Notes under the pieces: generated by a model
Seen by the model: the letters and a program-made list of their open reading frames with translations, nothing else
Told to the model about the DNA's origin: nothing
Database searches by the model: none
Position numbers and translations under genes: made by a program
Shown here: piece after piece, positions 44,911-53,846 of the stretch
Position numbering within the stretch: position 1 is the stretch's first letter
Layout: every line of letters starts with the position of its first letter
Assembly: GCF_010731715.1 (NCBI RefSeq)
Contig: NZ_AP022587.1
Span: 496,001-560,000 of the forward strand
Direction of reading: 5' to 3'
Length of the DNA: 64,000 bases
From: Mycobacterium stomatepiae
Lineage (GTDB): Bacteria > Actinomycetota > Actinomycetes > Mycobacteriales > Mycobacteriaceae

Positions 44911-45780
44911 ATGAATGCAAGCCTTATGCGGCTGCGCGACGGCCGCGAGCTGTCTTGGGCCGAAATGGGTGATCCCGCCGGCTACCCGGTTTTCGCATTC
45001 CATGGCACGCCAGGCTCCCGTCGCCAGGTCCTGGTCGACCCGGCACCCGCGCTCGCGGCGGGCGCCCGGATGATCGCTCCGGACCGACCGGGCCGCGGGG
45101 CCAGCACCTGGCAATCTCGCCGCACGTTCGCGGGGTGGGCGAGGGACGTCGCCGAACTGGCCGACCACCTGGGTATCGACCGCTTCGCCGTTCTCGGCAT
45201 CTCGGGCGGAGGGCCGGACGCGGCGGTCTGCGCCCGCTTCCTGCCCGACCGCGTCAGCTCGGCCGCGCTGGTCAGCGGTGTCGGTTCGCTGGCCGAGCCC
45301 GGCTCGGAGGCAGGCATGATGACGGCCAACAGAATGTTCGCCCGGCTCGCCAGGGACGCGCCCGCGGTCAACGCCGTGATCTTCGGACTCATCTTTCTGG
45401 TTGGGCGCCGGGCCCCTGAGCGGGTCTTGCCGCTGCTCGCGAACAGCATGCCTGCGGTCGATACCGCGGTGCTGTCACGGCCCGAGGTGCGAAGCTCCTT
45501 CCTCTCCTTGCTGTCGGACGCGTCACCTACCGCAGGCCGGGCCGCGGCGCAGGATTTCCGACTCTTCGCCCGTGACTGGGGTTTCCGGCTCGAGGACATC
45601 AGCGTGCCCGTGCAGGTGTGGCAGGGCGACGTCGGCGTGAACGTCCCCGTCGCTCACGCCGAGCGTCAGGCGGCAGCGATCCCGGGTGCCGTCCTGCACA
45701 TGGTTCCGGGCGAGGGCCACCTGATGTCCTTCGATCATTTCGAGGAGATCCTGCGCGAGCTGCTAGCCTCGAGGAACTGA
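44911..45780 (+). CDS. Alpha/beta-hydrolase fold protein
   Basis: 289 residues. Core: LRDGRELSWAEMGDPAGYPV, the oxyanion loop FAFHGTPGSRRQVLVDPAPA, APDRPGRGASTWQSRRTF, the nucleophile elbow GISGGGPDA (GxSxG) and the catalytic His in GEGHLMSFDHF. The acid is in VQVWQGDVGVNVP. Substrate unknown; possibly an esterase. Promoter should lie in the 264-bp gap upstream. Intact. Confidence 0.88.
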   Translation: MNASLMRLRDGRELSWAEMGDPAGYPVFAFHGTPGSRRQVLVDPAPALAAGARMIAPDRPGRGASTWQSRRTFAGWARDVAELADHLGIDRFAVLGISGGGPDAAVCARFLPDRVSSAALVSGVGSLAEPGSEAGMMTANRMFARLARDAPAVNAVIFGLIFLVGRRAPERVLPLLANSMPAVDTAVLSRPEVRSSFLSLLSDASPTAGRAAAQDFRLFARDWGFRLEDISVPVQVWQGDVGVNVPVAHAERQAAAIPGAVLHMVPGEGHLMSFDHFEEILRELLASRN

Positions 45781-45895
45781 CCGTATCCCGGATACCCAGT
45801 CGCCCAAGGGATTTGACCGGGTACGAGCCGGAAAACGCGATTCTCTGTACACCTCACGGCCAACTAAGTCGGGAGATGGCGCCAGGGCTCACCCC

Positions 45896-46963
45896 ATGCC
45901 TAGGCTGTCGACCGTGTGTGGCGGCGATGGATTGAATGCTGGCGGCGCGGCGCCCCGCGTCGTCGAGGGCGCGGCGGTCGATCCGATCGCGCTGGAGCCG
46001 GTAGACGAGTTGGCGATCACGACCCTGGTAGACAACAGCTACGACGGCCTGTTGATGGACATGGGCCCCGCGCAGCGAATGACGATGCCGCGCATCCCCG
46101 CGGTGAACGCGGCCCTCTTCGAGGGCGGCACCACCATCCCCGGAATGGTTGCCGAGCACGGGTTCTCGGCACTGGTCACGGTGCGAAGGGGCGATCGGTC
46201 CCACACGCTGCTGTTCGATACCGGCATCTCCCCAGACGGCATGGCGACCAATATGGAACGCCTGGGCGTCGACGTCGCCGACATCGAGGTGGTAGTGCTC
46301 AGCCACGGCCACTTCGATCATGCCGGCGGTTTTGCCGGGCTGTCCCGCCTGCGCGGCCGTACGGGACTGCCGTTGACCGTGCATCCGCTGGTCTGGAGCC
46401 AACGCCGAATCGCGGTACCGGGGCGGCCGGGCTGGGAACTTCCCACGCTCAGCCGAACCTCGCTGCAGAACGAGGGCTTCGAGGTGATCGAGCGGCGGCA
46501 GCCCTCGATCCTGCTTGGCGGCAGCGTGCTGATCACCGGCGAGATCGACCGCACAACCGATTTCGAGACCGGTATGCAATTCCATGAGGTATATCGCGAC
46601 GGTGGGTGGGAGCCGGATCCCCAGATCCTCGACGACCAGGCGCTGGTGGTTCACGTGCGCGGGCTCGGGCTTGTCGTTTTGACCGGCTGTGGCCACGGCG
46701 GGGCGATCAACATCGCGCGACACGCGATGCGGCTCACCGGTGTCGATCGGTTGCACGGCCTGCTCGGCGGCTTCCATCTGACCGGTCCCGGCTTCGAGCC
46801 CATCATCGAACCCACCGTCGACGCGCTCGTCGAGTTGTCCCCCGGCCTCGTCGTCCCGGCGCACTGCACCGGATGGCGCGCACAGCACCGGTTCGCCGCA
46901 TCGCTGCCGGACGCTTTCGTGCCCAACGCCGTGGGCACGTCGTTCGTGCTCACCGCGGCCTAG
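45896..46963 (+). CDS. Metallo-beta-lactamase-fold hydrolase (COG1237-like)
   Basis: 355 residues. An N-terminal part (about 1-70) is followed by the MBL domain: TLLFDTGISPDGMATNMERL, the metal motif LSHGHFDHAGG (HxHxDH), a later ligand His/Asp region (GLGLVVLTGCGHGGAINIAR) and LGGFHLTGP. The layout resembles the dihydropterin-phosphate-synthase-like COG1237 group. No partner genes point to a specific substrate. Intact. Confidence 0.82.
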   Translation: MPRLSTVCGGDGLNAGGAAPRVVEGAAVDPIALEPVDELAITTLVDNSYDGLLMDMGPAQRMTMPRIPAVNAALFEGGTTIPGMVAEHGFSALVTVRRGDRSHTLLFDTGISPDGMATNMERLGVDVADIEVVVLSHGHFDHAGGFAGLSRLRGRTGLPLTVHPLVWSQRRIAVPGRPGWELPTLSRTSLQNEGFEVIERRQPSILLGGSVLITGEIDRTTDFETGMQFHEVYRDGGWEPDPQILDDQALVVHVRGLGLVVLTGCGHGGAINIARHAMRLTGVDRLHGLLGGFHLTGPGFEPIIEPTVDALVELSPGLVVPAHCTGWRAQHRFAASLPDAFVPNAVGTSFVLTAA

Positions 46964-47040
46964 ATCTCTATGTGACGGAATACTAAGTGCCACAATGATG
47001 TTTGCTTGCCGCGCTGATAGCGCGGACGTACCGTTCCCCC

Positions 47041-47508
47041 ATGACAATTGCAAGTCGACTGAAGGCGTGGCTGGCGGCATCGGCCGTGGCGCTGATCATC
47101 GGTGGGGGTTTGACGCCCGATGCGCTGCCGCGGAGCCGGGCCGACGGGTGTGGCGATACCGCGGCGGCCGCCGCGTCACCGAGTAGCTGTGCCGACCCCG
47201 CGCCGGCTCCTCCACCGCCTGCGTGGCTTGCCGCGGTTCAGCAGCGCGACCCGCAATTCGCGGGCACTTATCAGGCCGTGCGCGAGCGGATCCTCAAAGA
47301 CGGAGCCATTCCCGCCAAGTACAAGCTGCTGATGGGAATGGTCACCGACGCCATCGCCGCACATCCCGATGGTGTCAGGGCGCTCGCCGCCAACGCTCGC
47401 GCCGCGGGCGCCTCGGAGGCCGAGGTCACGGAGGCGGTCGAGGTCGGATACCTCTACGGCGGTACTGCAGCGCTCGTGATGGGGGTCAACGCCTTCCCCG
47501 GCAGCTGA
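47041..47508 (+). CDS. Secreted carboxymuconolactone decarboxylase-like protein
   Basis: 155 residues from ATG 47041. Signal peptide (LKAWLAASAVALIIGGGLTP) and a Cys/Pro-rich linker. The helical domain (about 65-155) has YQAVRERILKDGAIPAKYKL, then ANARAAGASEAEVTEAVEVG, as in AhpD/CMD proteins. The EXXCXXH active-site motif is missing, so alkyl-hydroperoxidase activity is not expected. Export of such a domain is unusual. It lies 78 bp after the metallo-hydrolase gene and may share its transcript. Confidence 0.75.
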   Translation: MTIASRLKAWLAASAVALIIGGGLTPDALPRSRADGCGDTAAAAASPSSCADPAPAPPPPAWLAAVQQRDPQFAGTYQAVRERILKDGAIPAKYKLLMGMVTDAIAAHPDGVRALAANARAAGASEAEVTEAVEVGYLYGGTAALVMGVNAFPGS

Positions 47509-47547
47509 TCGCGGGAAAGGTATCCCCCACACCCTTATTCTGAGCAC

Positions 47548-48498
47548 GTGCCATGGCGTGCCGAACCCCGACCGACCACGAGCGTTTGGCATGGGATCGG
47601 CCTGACGGCGTTTCTGTCGATGCTCGGCCTCTATGCCGGGGCGGGCTACTTTTACGGTGCTGGGTTTAGCCATCGGTTTCTGTGGGTCCTCGGCGGCGGC
47701 GTCGTCGTTGCGGGGATCGTTTCGTTCGTCGGCCGGTGGCGAGGCTGGCAGGAGCGGCGCGCCCTGTTGTTCGGGTGGCCGGTGGCGTCACTGCTCGGGA
47801 CGGTTCTGGTCGGCGCCGTCGCGCCCGCCGCGACCCAGAACCTTCCCGGCATCATCACCGTCACGTTCGGCTACATCGGCCTCACGTGCTCGCGCTGGCG
47901 CTCGCTCGCTTTCGTCCCGCTCGCAATGGTGGCATTCGTCGTCGGTGGCAGCAAGGTCCTCCCGGATGCGTTGACCACCGTGGTGTTGGCCGCGGCCATG
48001 TGGGTGATCGTCGCGGAGGTCCCGGCGTGGCTCATCTCGCAACTCGAGGAGCAAAGCGCGCTGCTGCGCAAGATCGCGCATACCGACGCGCTGACCCAAT
48101 TGTTCGATCGGAGCACGCTCGGACCTCAGTTATCGGCGCACGCCAACGGTTCGGCCGTGGTGCTCATCGACCTCGATAACTTCAAGCGCTACAACGACGG
48201 TCACGGCCACGAAGCCGGCGACGATCTGTTGATCGCCTTCGCCGACGCGATCCGATGGTCGGTCCGCAGCGAAGACGTCGCCTTCCGTATCGGCGGCGAC
48301 GAGTTCCTCCTGATGCTCATCGGCGCCGACCGCGCCGAGGCCGAGCAGGTCCTCGAGCGGCTTCGTAATCGCTGGGCCGAATTCGGCGAACCGGTCGGCT
48401 TCAGCGCCGGGATCGCTTCCGGGGAGCAGGATCTGATGCGGCTCGCGGACGAGCACATGTATGCCAACAAGCGCTCCCGCGATCTGTCCGCCGACTAG
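47548..48498 (+). CDS. Membrane-bound diguanylate cyclase (GGDEF)
   Basis: 316 residues from GTG 47548. Six hydrophobic segments (about 15-160) include LTAFLSMLGLYAGAGYFYGA and VVLAAAMWVIVAEVPAWLIS. A short linker (LLRKIAHTDALTQLFDRSTL) leads to the GGDEF domain, with DLDNFKRYNDGHGHEAGDDL and the intact active-site loop AFRIGGDEFLLM. It should make c-di-GMP. The spacing of 40 bp from the upstream gene suggests read-through transcription. A GGDEF-EAL protein at 20247-22437 could be its counterpart, but it is frameshifted. Confidence 0.9.
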   Translation: MPWRAEPRPTTSVWHGIGLTAFLSMLGLYAGAGYFYGAGFSHRFLWVLGGGVVVAGIVSFVGRWRGWQERRALLFGWPVASLLGTVLVGAVAPAATQNLPGIITVTFGYIGLTCSRWRSLAFVPLAMVAFVVGGSKVLPDALTTVVLAAAMWVIVAEVPAWLISQLEEQSALLRKIAHTDALTQLFDRSTLGPQLSAHANGSAVVLIDLDNFKRYNDGHGHEAGDDLLIAFADAIRWSVRSEDVAFRIGGDEFLLMLIGADRAEAEQVLERLRNRWAEFGEPVGFSAGIASGEQDLMRLADEHMYANKRSRDLSAD

Positions 48499-48608
48499 GC
48501 GAGCGCGTCGAACATATGGGCCGCGTCGATGCCGATCTGCTTTGCGACGTGGCTGGTATCCCAATACTCACGCCAATGGGTGTTCGGTGTTCTTCTTTGC
48601 GGGAACAT
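48495..48608 (-). pseudogene. C-terminal stub of a small SnoaL/NTF2-like protein
   Basis: The minus strand reads HWREYWDTSHVAKQIGIDAA, then HMFDALA and a TAG sharing the CTAG at the end of the cyclase gene. EWREYWD is a common ending strand of SnoaL-like proteins. Upstream only about 12 unrelated codons stay open, so the rest is lost. Confidence 0.35.
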
Positions 48609-48710
48609 TCTGTGGCATCTTCTGTTCCTTTGCCGGTCACCGATCTGGTCGAATGCTGCCGACAGGCCGCCGGTGGGCAAATCGGTGACGACCGTACTCC
48701 TAAATAAACT

Positions 48711-48727
48711 GGTTGATTTAATCAACC
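48711..48727. promoter_or_regulatory. Perfect 17-bp palindrome upstream of the lactate permease
   Basis: GGTTGATT T AATCAACC lies 82 bp before the lldP start, in an otherwise AT-rich promoter stretch. It has operator form (GntR, MarR or TetR type). It lacks the TNGTNNNACNA core of LldR sites, so a different regulator may be involved. Confidence 0.55.
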
Positions 48728-48808
48728 TACAAATCTTGTGCGGACATTCGTGGTTGTCATGTGATTGATCCGAGCCGTAGCACCCTTTGTGATCCATAAG
48801 GTGCCTAT

Positions 48809-50443
48809 ATGTATCGGCAGATTCTTGATCCTCTCGCTCACTCTCTGGGTTTGAGTTCACTAATGGCGGCCGTGCCACTGGCGATGCTCTTTGTAATGCT
48901 TGGCGTATTGCGTTTGCGGGCCTGGATGGCTTCACTGCTGTCGCTGGGCGTCGCGCTCGCGATCGCAGTTGCCGTGTACCGCATGCCAATCGGTCAGGCG
49001 CTGTTGGCAGGTGGCGAGGGCGCCGTCTTCGGGTTCTTCCCGATCCTCTGGATCGTGATCAACGCGATCTGGGTCTACCAAATGACGGTTCAGACAGGAC
49101 ATTTCGATGTGCTGCGGCACAGTTTCGCAAGCATCAGCGACGACCACCGCGTCCAGGCGATCATCATCGCGTTTTCGTTCGGCGCGCTGCTCGAAGCGTT
49201 GGCCGGATTCGGCGCGCCGGTCGCGGTCACGTCGGTGATGCTGCTCGCCTTGGGCTTCAAACCGTTCAAGGCCGCCGTGCTCGCGCTCGTTGCCAACACC
49301 GCGCCGGTCGCCTTCGGGGCGATGGCGACACCGATCATCACGCTCGGCAAGGTATCCGGATTGTCTAGCGACGCGCTCGGCGCCATGGTCGGGCGTCAAA
49401 CCCCGATCATGGCCGTCTTCGTCCCCCTGGTGCTGGTGGCCATCGCCGACGGCCGCCGTGGAATTCGGGAGACCTGGCCCGCGGCCCTGACCGCGGGTGT
49501 GGTTTTCGGCATCGGCGAGTACGCCACCTCGAACTTCGTGTCGGTGCCACTGGCCGACGTGGTGGCCTCGTTGCTGTCCGCCGGTGCGGTGGTGTTGCTG
49601 CTGCGCGCCACCAGTCCGCAAACCGCACGGCGCACCGCCGTGGTCGCGAGCGGCGCCGGCGACGCGCCGTCCCCCGAATTCGAAGCCGACCTCGAGCGCC
49701 CCGAATCACGTGCCGAGGTATCCCGCGCCTACGCTCCCTACGCGATCATCATCGCCATCTTCGTGCTCTGCCAGATCCCCGCGGTGAAGCAGTATCTCGA
49801 AAACGCGACTTTCATCGCGCACTGGCCGGGACTGCACTTGCTCACCGCCAAGGGCACGCCATCCGCGCTGCCGAACTTCACCTTCAATCTGCTGACCACG
49901 CCGGGCACCCAAATGCTGGTCGCGGGCATCGTTTCCATGGTGGTGCTGCGCCTGTCGGCGGCCGGTGCGATCAAGGCTTACGGGGCAACGCTGTATCAGC
50001 TCCGTTGGGCAATCGTCACCGTAATGGCAGTTCTGGCACTGGCTTTCGTGATGAACGCCTCCGGGCAGACCATCACGCTGGGCGCCTGGATGGCCGGGGC
50101 GGGCGGTGCCTTCGCGCTGCTCTCTCCCATTCTGGGTTGGCTCGGCGTGGCGGTGACCGGCTCCGATACCTCGTCGAATTCTCTATTCGGCGCCCTTCAG
50201 GTGACCGCGGCCGCCAAGGCGGGGCTCTCCCCGCTGCTGATGGCCGCGGGCAACAGCAGCGGCGGCGTGCTGGGCAAGATGATCTCGCCGCAGAACCTTG
50301 CGATCGCGGCCGCGGCGGTCGACGTGCACGGCAAAGAAGGCGATATATTTCGTCGTGTTTTCTTGTGGAGCCTGGTGTTTCTGGCCTTCATCTGCGTCCT
50401 GTCGGGACTGCAAACGTCGGTGCTGTCCTGGATGGTGTTCTGA
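48809..50443 (+). CDS. lldP: L-lactate permease
   Basis: 544 residues, 12 or more membrane segments. Family features are FGFFPILWIVINAIWVYQMT, the conserved GALLEALAGFGAPVAVTSVM, LVANTAPVAFGAMATPIITL and TGSDTSSNSLFGALQVTAAA near the C-terminus. It takes up lactate or glycolate with protons. There is no adjacent lactate dehydrogenase. A likely operator is at 48711-48727. The closely convergent zwf gene ends 8 bp after its stop. Confidence 0.93.
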   Translation: MYRQILDPLAHSLGLSSLMAAVPLAMLFVMLGVLRLRAWMASLLSLGVALAIAVAVYRMPIGQALLAGGEGAVFGFFPILWIVINAIWVYQMTVQTGHFDVLRHSFASISDDHRVQAIIIAFSFGALLEALAGFGAPVAVTSVMLLALGFKPFKAAVLALVANTAPVAFGAMATPIITLGKVSGLSSDALGAMVGRQTPIMAVFVPLVLVAIADGRRGIRETWPAALTAGVVFGIGEYATSNFVSVPLADVVASLLSAGAVVLLLRATSPQTARRTAVVASGAGDAPSPEFEADLERPESRAEVSRAYAPYAIIIAIFVLCQIPAVKQYLENATFIAHWPGLHLLTAKGTPSALPNFTFNLLTTPGTQMLVAGIVSMVVLRLSAAGAIKAYGATLYQLRWAIVTVMAVLALAFVMNASGQTITLGAWMAGAGGAFALLSPILGWLGVAVTGSDTSSNSLFGALQVTAAAKAGLSPLLMAAGNSSGGVLGKMISPQNLAIAAAAVDVHGKEGDIFRRVFLWSLVFLAFICVLSGLQTSVLSWMVF

Positions 50444-50450
50444 CGAGGGG

Positions 50451-51950
50451 CTAGTTTTTAGCTTCGCGCCAGCCCCGCTCGAACGGCAACCGCCACGCGT
50501 TGGGCGCGATCAACTGATGAATGGCGTTGGGACCCCAGGTGCCGGGCGGATAGGTCTTGGCCGCCGGTGGATCGGTGAGCAGTTCTTTCGAACGTTCCCA
50601 TAGTGATTCGATGCCCTCGGCCGTGGTGAACAGCGTGTGATCGCCGCGCATCGCGTCGAGAATGAGCCGTTCGTAGGCCTCCAGCGTCTGGTCCGCGGTG
50701 TCGATCTCACGTGACGAGAACTGCATCGACAACTTGTCGAGCTTCATCCCGGGGCCGGGCCGCTTGCCGTAGAAGGACAGCGAAACCTTCGAGTTGTCAG
50801 CGAGATCGAATGTGAGATGGTCGGGTCCCTGGGTCCCCACCCCCGACCCTGGCGGGAACATGCTGCGCGGAGCCTCTTTGAAGGCGATCGAGATGATGCG
50901 GATCCCTTCGGCCATCTTCTTGCCGGTGCGCAGATAGATCGGCACGCCGGCCCAGCGCCAGTTGTCGATGCCGACCCGCAGCGCGATGAACGTCTCGGTG
51001 TCGGAATCGCTTGCGACTCCGGGCTCCCCGCGATACCCGCCGTATTGGCCCCGCACCACGTCCGAGCATTTCACCGGAAGCATCGAGCGGAACACCTTGT
51101 TCTTCTCTTCGCTGATGGCGTAGGGCTCCAGGGCCGTCGGAGGTTCCATCACCACGAATGCCATCACCTGGAACAGGTGGGTCACCACCATATCCTTGTA
51201 GGCGCCGGTGCTTTCGTAGAAGTTCGCCCGCTGATCCAGCCCGAGGGTCTCGGGAATGTCGATCTGGATGTGGTCGATGAAGTTGCGGTTCCAGATCGGC
51301 TCGAACAACCCGTTGGCGAAGCGGAACGCCAAGATGTTCTGGGCCGCTTCCTTGCCGAGGAAGTGGTCGATGCGGAAAATCTGGGATTCGTCGAACGTTT
51401 CGTGCAGGAAGTCGTTGAGGGCCACCGCACTTTCCAAGTTGGTGCCGAACGGCTTCTCCATCACCACCCGGGAACGCTCGACGAGATTGGCCTCGCGCAG
51501 CATCGTGATCACGTCGCGTGCGGCTTTCGGCGGAACCGACAAGTAGTGCAGGCGCCGCACTTTCGGCCCCAGGCTGGCCTCGGCTTCGGCGACCGTGGCG
51601 GCCAGTGCCGCGGGTCCGGCACCCTGCGGGACGTAGCGCACGATCTTCGAGAAGTCGGCCCACTGTTCGGGCGTCAGTTTGTGGGTGCCGTACGAATCGA
51701 TCGCGTTCTTCGCGATGTCCCGGAACTCGTCATCGCTCAGTTCTTCCAATGAGGTTGCGACGATCTGGATATCCGGTGCGAGTTCGGACTGATCTAAATA
51801 GGCCAGACCGGAGATCAGCTTGCGCTTCGCCAGGTCGCCCGTAGCGCCGAACAGCACGATGACATGAGGATCGAGCGGGTCGTAGTCGTGACGGCGCGGA
51901 CGTGATTCCGGCGCCGGGTAAGAGATCGTTTGCGGTTTCTTCTCGGCCAC
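50451..51950 (-). CDS. zwf: Glucose-6-phosphate dehydrogenase
   Basis: 499 residues from GTG 51950 (VAEKK). NADP-binding motif VIVLFGATGDLAKRKLISGL; catalytic RIDHFLGKEAAQNILAFRFA with the essential Lys/His; C-terminal domain with DTETFIALRVGIDNWRWAGV and MKLDKLSMQF. It converts glucose-6-phosphate to 6-phosphogluconolactone, making NADPH. Its N-terminus resembles neither M. tuberculosis zwf1 nor zwf2 closely, so it may be an extra paralogue. It lies 128 bp downstream of an F420-dependent oxidoreductase gene on the same strand. Confidence 0.93.
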   Translation of the reverse strand: MAEKKPQTISYPAPESRPRRHDYDPLDPHVIVLFGATGDLAKRKLISGLAYLDQSELAPDIQIVATSLEELSDDEFRDIAKNAIDSYGTHKLTPEQWADFSKIVRYVPQGAGPAALAATVAEAEASLGPKVRRLHYLSVPPKAARDVITMLREANLVERSRVVMEKPFGTNLESAVALNDFLHETFDESQIFRIDHFLGKEAAQNILAFRFANGLFEPIWNRNFIDHIQIDIPETLGLDQRANFYESTGAYKDMVVTHLFQVMAFVVMEPPTALEPYAISEEKNKVFRSMLPVKCSDVVRGQYGGYRGEPGVASDSDTETFIALRVGIDNWRWAGVPIYLRTGKKMAEGIRIISIAFKEAPRSMFPPGSGVGTQGPDHLTFDLADNSKVSLSFYGKRPGPGMKLDKLSMQFSSREIDTADQTLEAYERLILDAMRGDHTLFTTAEGIESLWERSKELLTDPPAAKTYPPGTWGPNAIHQLIAPNAWRLPFERGWREAKN

Positions 51951-52078
51951 GTCCGTGATACTTCCACTGTCAGGCTGTCTGCGCAGCTGCTGCCGTCGGA
52001 TCGATTGTCGCCACAATCAGATCGATCTTCATCTGCGATCGGTAGCGGCTGCCGGACGAACTCTGTGTCAGCAGCCGC

Positions 52079-52933
52079 TTATTGCCTGCGCCAGGCGAGC
52101 ATCGCCTCGAGCTTGGAGAAGTCATACCCCTTGGCGTCGGGATGGATTTCGGTGGTGAACAGGGTGACGCCTTCCTCGACGAAGGCGTCGGCCGCCTCGG
52201 GGTCGGTCCACGCCATCGCGCGTTCAATGCACGCCTCGTCACGTCCCGCGGCGGTGGCGAGCCGCTTGAGGAGTTCGTTTTTGCGGCGGAATTCGTCGAT
52301 CGGTTCGAAGCTGTGCCAGATGTGGGCGTGGCGGGCTGCGGCGGGAATGGTGCGCCGTTCACCGCCGCCCCCGATCAGGATCGGGATCTGACGCAACGGG
52401 CTGGGAGTCAAATGGTTAAGCCGATATTCGATGCGCTCCAAGCCCGCGTCGAATTGGTCCATCCTCGATCGCACCGTGCCGTATTCGTACCCGTAGGCGA
52501 TGAAGTCTTGCGGATACCAGCCGGCCCCGAGACCCAGTATCAGTCGCCCGCCGCTGATGTGATCGACGGTGCGCGCCATATCCGCCACCAGGTCGGGGTT
52601 GCGATACGGCATGCCGCTGACGAGCAGTCCGATCTCGGCTCGGCTGGTGATCTCGGCCCACGACGCCAGGGCGGTCCACGCTTCGAAGTTGTTGACCTCC
52701 GGTTGCTCATCTTGGAGCTGCGGGGCGCCGTCGACGATATCGACGAAGGGCTTGTGAAAGTGGTCGTAGCCGAAGATGGCATCCGCCCCGAGCTCTTCGG
52801 CGTGCAGCACCGCCTGACGCCACGTGCGGTAGTCCGGTGTGCCGCCCGCCCACAGCTGAACGCCTATTCGCACCGGACGCGGCCGGTCTGCGGATACCCC
52901 AGCGGCCTTTGTCCCGCTCGTCGAGTCGGTCAC
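52079..52933 (-). CDS. LLM-class F420-dependent oxidoreductase
   Basis: 284 residues. The luciferase-like TIM barrel has VRIGVQLWAGGTPDYRTWRQ, GADAIFGYDHFHKPF, EIGLLVSGMPYRNPDLVADM and the cofactor-site RLILGLGAGWYPQDF; the C-terminal IPILIGGGGERRTIPAAARH binds the F420 phosphate side. Such enzymes use F420H2 made by the F420-linked glucose-6-phosphate dehydrogenase Fgd. The G6PD gene next to it uses NADP, so that link is only suggestive. Confidence 0.9.
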   Translation of the reverse strand: MTDSTSGTKAAGVSADRPRPVRIGVQLWAGGTPDYRTWRQAVLHAEELGADAIFGYDHFHKPFVDIVDGAPQLQDEQPEVNNFEAWTALASWAEITSRAEIGLLVSGMPYRNPDLVADMARTVDHISGGRLILGLGAGWYPQDFIAYGYEYGTVRSRMDQFDAGLERIEYRLNHLTPSPLRQIPILIGGGGERRTIPAAARHAHIWHSFEPIDEFRRKNELLKRLATAAGRDEACIERAMAWTDPEAADAFVEEGVTLFTTEIHPDAKGYDFSKLEAMLAWRRQ

Positions 52934-53125
52934 GTTCGCTAGCCTTTGAAAACTCGAGACGCATCGTTACGGCTGCACCGGCTATCTACGCTCAAACTGA
53001 GCGAACATGCACTTCCTTCCCACCGGCGAGTACCTCATTTTGATCGGCAGCGTCTCGACTGGCCCGCACCCCGGTAAAACGAGCCGCCGGTACGACCGTC
53101 TCGGTCGGTATGTCAGCATTTGGGA

Positions 53126-53767
53126 ATGAGTGCACTAAGGCTTGTTCGCATTGTCGGCGTCGCGGCAGCGACGATGGGGGCGCTGGTTGGCGCGCCGATC
53201 GCCCCCACCGCCCTGGCTGATCCCTGCTCCGACGTCGAGGTGGTGTTCGCTCGCGGTACCCATCAGGAGCCCGGCCTCGGCAACATCGGTCAAGCGTTCG
53301 TTGACTCGCTCACATCGCAGGTCGGCGGGAAATCGGTCGCGGTCTATCCCGTCAACTACCCCGCCAATGACGACTACCACGCCAGCGCACCGGCCGGCGC
53401 TGACGACGCGAGCGGTCACATCCAGGGCACCGTCGCCAACTGCCCCAAGACGAAGCTCGTGCTCGGTGGGTACTCCCAGGGCTCGACGGTGATCGATCTG
53501 GCGACGCAGGCGATGCCGGCGCCGGTGGCCGACCATGTCGCCGCTGTTGCCCTGTTCGGCGAACCGACCAGTCAATTCTCCAGCGCGCTGTGGGGCGGCC
53601 AGCCGCTGCCGACGATCAACCCGATTTACAGCGCCAAGACCATCAGCCTCTGCGCACAGGACGACCCGATCTGCTCCGCGGGTGGGAACATCATGGCGCA
53701 CGTTTCGTATATTCAGCTAGGGATGACCAACCAGGCCGCAACCTTCGCGGCCAACCGGCTGCACTAA
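53126..53767 (+). CDS. Secreted cutinase-family serine esterase
   Basis: 213 residues from ATG 53126. Signal peptide (VGVAAATMGALVGAPIAPTA) cut near ALA. The mature enzyme has DVEVVFARGTHQEPGLGNIG (oxyanion site), the nucleophile elbow GGYSQGSTVIDLA, catalytic Asp in CAQDDPIC and His near MAHVSY. Four Cys are placed for two disulphides. Mycobacterial cutinase-like proteins cut lipid esters or phospholipids. A second cutinase is at 56806. Intact. Confidence 0.92.
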   Translation: MSALRLVRIVGVAAATMGALVGAPIAPTALADPCSDVEVVFARGTHQEPGLGNIGQAFVDSLTSQVGGKSVAVYPVNYPANDDYHASAPAGADDASGHIQGTVANCPKTKLVLGGYSQGSTVIDLATQAMPAPVADHVAAVALFGEPTSQFSSALWGGQPLPTINPIYSAKTISLCAQDDPICSAGGNIMAHVSYIQLGMTNQAATFAANRLH

Positions 53768-53846
53768 CGGCGTCGCTGCACAGAGACGCGTGGCGACCCG
53801 CAGCCAATAGATTAAATCTGGTGCTCGGGACAGGCAGGTTCCGCCG

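Noticed and set aside
45783..45795. GTATCCCGGATAC palindrome after the hydrolase gene
   Set aside because: Only 13 bases, between co-oriented genes, not repeated elsewhere; too weak to call an operator or terminator.
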